A stretch of DNA of 64,000 nucleotides from Mantis religiosa (taxonomy: Eukaryota > Arthropoda > Insecta > Mantodea > Mantidae), in the NCBI GenBank assembly GCA_030765055.1, contig CM060950.1:270689581-270753580 (forward strand), given 5' to 3'. The notes under the pieces are model-generated. The model saw nothing but the letters and a program-made list of their open reading frames with translations, searched no databases and was not told the DNA's origin. The position numbers and the translations under genes are program-made. Of the stretch, positions 61,907 through 64,000 are shown piece by piece. How positions within the stretch are numbered: position 1 is the stretch's first letter; each line of letters starts with the position of its first letter.

Positions 61907-64000
61907 TTCTGACACAATTAGGATTGTCTCCTGGAATTGCAATGACATCCGAAAAAGATCCAAAGAATTATCAGACCTCTTACAAACATACTCCATTTAG
62001 ATAGCTTTGCTAAACGAAACACATTTAAACCATAAACATCGTTTCTCCGTTCCCGGCTACCAAGTTTATAGGAATGACCGCGACCGCAGAGGAGGCGGTA
62101 CAGCAATAGCCATTCAAAATAATATTTTTATTATAGAATTAACTCCCCTAATTTAGCACGTGCTGAAACCACGGCTATCAAACTAAACATCCACAACACG
62201 GATATAGTGATAGCCTCCCTTTACAATCCCCCGGGGGATATAGACACAGAAGACATCAATAAAATAATGAACCTAGGACACAGAGTACTCGCTGCAGGTG
62301 ATTACAACTGCAAGCACCATCTCTGGAACTGCACAAATCCTAACCCTCAAGGGACCAAACTACTAAACCATATCAACAACACAAATTATCTAATCTCAGG
62401 TCCGGATGAACCAACTTTCATTCCCCATATGCCAAACCATACGCCGGACATCCTAGATATCGCACTTCTAAACAATATCCCATACGACACGCACTTCGAA
62501 GTCCTACAGGAGCTCACCTCTGATCACTTGCCTGTATTAATAAACATCAAAGCTCCTATCGCGTTCAAGCCAGCTACTTTAAATTTTAATTACAACCAAG
62601 TAGACTGGGAGGAATTTAAAGAGTCAGTTAACTATTACCTACCAGAGCTGCAAATCAATTCTGCAGAGGAACAAGACGCAGCAATAAATAAACTCGAAAC
62701 AGCCATAAAGATAGCTACTACTGCCTGTGTTCCCTTAAGACAACAGCGGGCTATCAATTCTAGATTTCCCCACTACATTAAGATTCTCCAGCAAGCGCAA
62801 AACAAAGCCCGACGCAAATGGCAAAGAACAAGAAACATCCTACATCGCGCAGATTACCTCAAATCTAGAGACTTAGCTCACGCACGCGCTAGAAATTACA
62901 TCCAAAATCAATGGGATAACACGCTGGAAAATTTAAATCCCCAACAAAACTCAACTTGGCGAATAATTAAATGCCTTACGCAAACACGAACGAATATCCT
63001 TCCCCTCCAAATTAATAATACAATAGCCGAAACACCCCAGGCCAAGGCTGAAGCTTTTGCGGTTACCTTGGAGAATATCTTTTCCGCCAACCCAGTGATT
63101 CGGCAAGATGACTTCATAGCAGAAGTCGAAAACGAAGCTAGAGACTTAGGGCAAAGACCGACTCACAATAAAATGCGCAAGACAAACCCAGGCAAAATAG
63201 GCTGGATCATACGGCATCTACCAAACAGAAAAGCGCCTGGGCCAGACAGAATACCAAATGTGGTACTAAAGAACCTACCACCAAGAGCACTAAAGCTCTT
63301 AGCAAACATTTTTAACTTCACACTCGAAAGTGGAAGGTTTTCTCCATACTGGAATGAAGCCAAAATACTCCTGTTCCCCAAAGCAAATAAAAATCTAGCA
63401 CTTCCAATCAACTACAGGCCAATTAGCCTATTAAACACGATAAGCAAAGTACTAGAAAAGATAATACTAAAGAGAATAAACAAACACATCCATAAGAACA
63501 ATATTCTTATAACTGAGCAGTTTGGGTTCGGAGCTCTGCACTCTACCACACTCCAACTTTTGCGAATGACCGAACAAGTCACTAACGGATTTAACACGAA
63601 AAAGTCAACGGGCGCCCTATATTTAGACATCGAAAGAGCCTTTGATAAGGTATGGCACGCAGGCCTAATTAAAAAGCTAAAACAAAACGAATTCCCTGAT
63701 TGGGCAGTAGCCCTAATTGGGGACTACCTCTCCGGTAGGCGCTTTCGCACCCCGGTAGAAGACGCAGTATCCAGCGTTAAGCCAATCAAAGCAGGCGTAC
63801 CTCAAGGAAGTATGCTGGGACCGACACTATTCAACTTATACATAAATGATATGCCCGATCTAGTAAGAACGAACAAATATATATATATATGTGCCGACGA
63901 CACCGCTCTAGTAACGCAGTCAACCCAACCGCGACTCATTCATCAACGTCTCCAAAACGCCTTAAATACACTAGAACCTTGGTTCTCTAAGTGGAGAATT
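61899..64000 (+). pseudogene. ORF2 (endonuclease and reverse transcriptase) of the jockey-like LINE, runs off the right edge
   Basis: ATG at 61899. Endonuclease: RIVSWNCNDIRKRSKELSDL, a TAG near 61998, LLNETHLNH (catalytic Glu), RDRRGGGTAIAI. A 1-bp frameshift lies near 62145. From 62156 one frame is open to the last base: VIASLYNPPGDI, LAAGDYNCKHHLWN (catalytic D-x-N), LTSDHLPVLI (SDH). The reverse transcriptase has RKAPGPDRIPN, NYRPISLLNTISKVLEKIIL, LDIERAFDKVWHAGL (first Asp), AGVPQGSMLGPTLFNLYIND and the box YICADDTALVTQ with both paired aspartates. More than 1840 bases without a stop suggest recent activity. One nonsense codon and one frameshift in the endonuclease make this copy inactive as read. 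Confidence 0.93.

Overview
This is a eukaryotic intergenic window, AT-rich, almost certainly from an arthropod and most likely an insect with a large, repeat-rich genome. The evidence is the mix of mobile elements: Ty3/Gypsy LTR retrotransposons, jockey-like, R1-like and CR1-like non-LTR elements, Penelope-like elements with GIY-YIG endonucleases, mariner-like DNA transposons and tRNA-headed SINEs. I cannot name the species. There is no bacterial gene organisation and no complete single-copy host gene. The best host-gene candidate is one possible terminal exon near 11.66-11.93 kb with a poly(A) signal behind it.

Layout. 0-2.3 kb: the 5' part of a minus-strand Gypsy element (copy A) that runs off the left edge. 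3.4-3.7 kb: a SINE. 4.0-4.9 kb: a 108-bp tandem repeat. 5.6-6.5 kb: the 3' end of an R1-like LINE. 7.0-11.3 kb: a large 129-bp satellite array of about 34 units. 11.66-11.96 kb: the candidate host terminal exon. 12.9-18.65 kb: a second Gypsy element (copy B) with several internal deletions, split by a younger non-autonomous LTR element (14.19-17.55 kb). 18.7-19.24 kb: two tRNA-like sequences, one inside a foldback. 20.1-23.5 kb: a CR1-like LINE split by a mariner-like element. 23.5-24.65 kb: a Penelope-like fragment. 24.855-30.768 kb: a structurally complete Gypsy element (copy C) with both LTRs and a 4-bp target duplication. 31.5-33.0 kb: a 113-bp tandem repeat directly abutting a SINE. 35.0-39.6 kb: a nearly full-length LINE on the minus strand. 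41.6-43.1 kb: a transposase remnant and a long SINE-related repeat. 45.4-46.4 kb: a decayed LINE with a solo LTR in it. 46.9-47.3 kb: a mariner-like remnant. 48.1-50.5 kb: a decayed, head-to-head duplicated gene with an RNase-H-fold-like motif series that I cannot assign to a named family. 50.7-51.5 kb: a tRNA-Leu-like gene and two tRNA-Leu-like remnants. 51.6-52.9 kb: the 3' end of Gypsy copy D. 53.4-54.5 kb: a possible terminal-inverted-repeat element. 55.9-59.6 kb: a mosaic of LINE and Penelope-like pieces in inverted pairs. 59.6-64 kb: a jockey-like LINE that runs off the right edge with its RT domain still open.

How the parts work together. The Gypsy copies A-D belong to one group: same gag-pol order, same LTR 3' end, and, where a primer site survives (A, B, C), the same tRNA-Leu-type site. 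Copy C shows what the others have lost. Its two LTRs differ at only 5 of 569 positions, so it is a recent arrival, but its integrase frame is broken once and its 5' LTR has lost the TATA box that the 3' LTR keeps. Every other element shows at least one inactivating break. The most interesting unexplained items are the palindromic gene at 48-50.5 kb, the foldback carrying a tRNA-like sequence at 18.9-19.2 kb, the LTR pair with one identical and one unrelated half at 14.2/17.0 kb, and the possible terminal exon at 11.66 kb.
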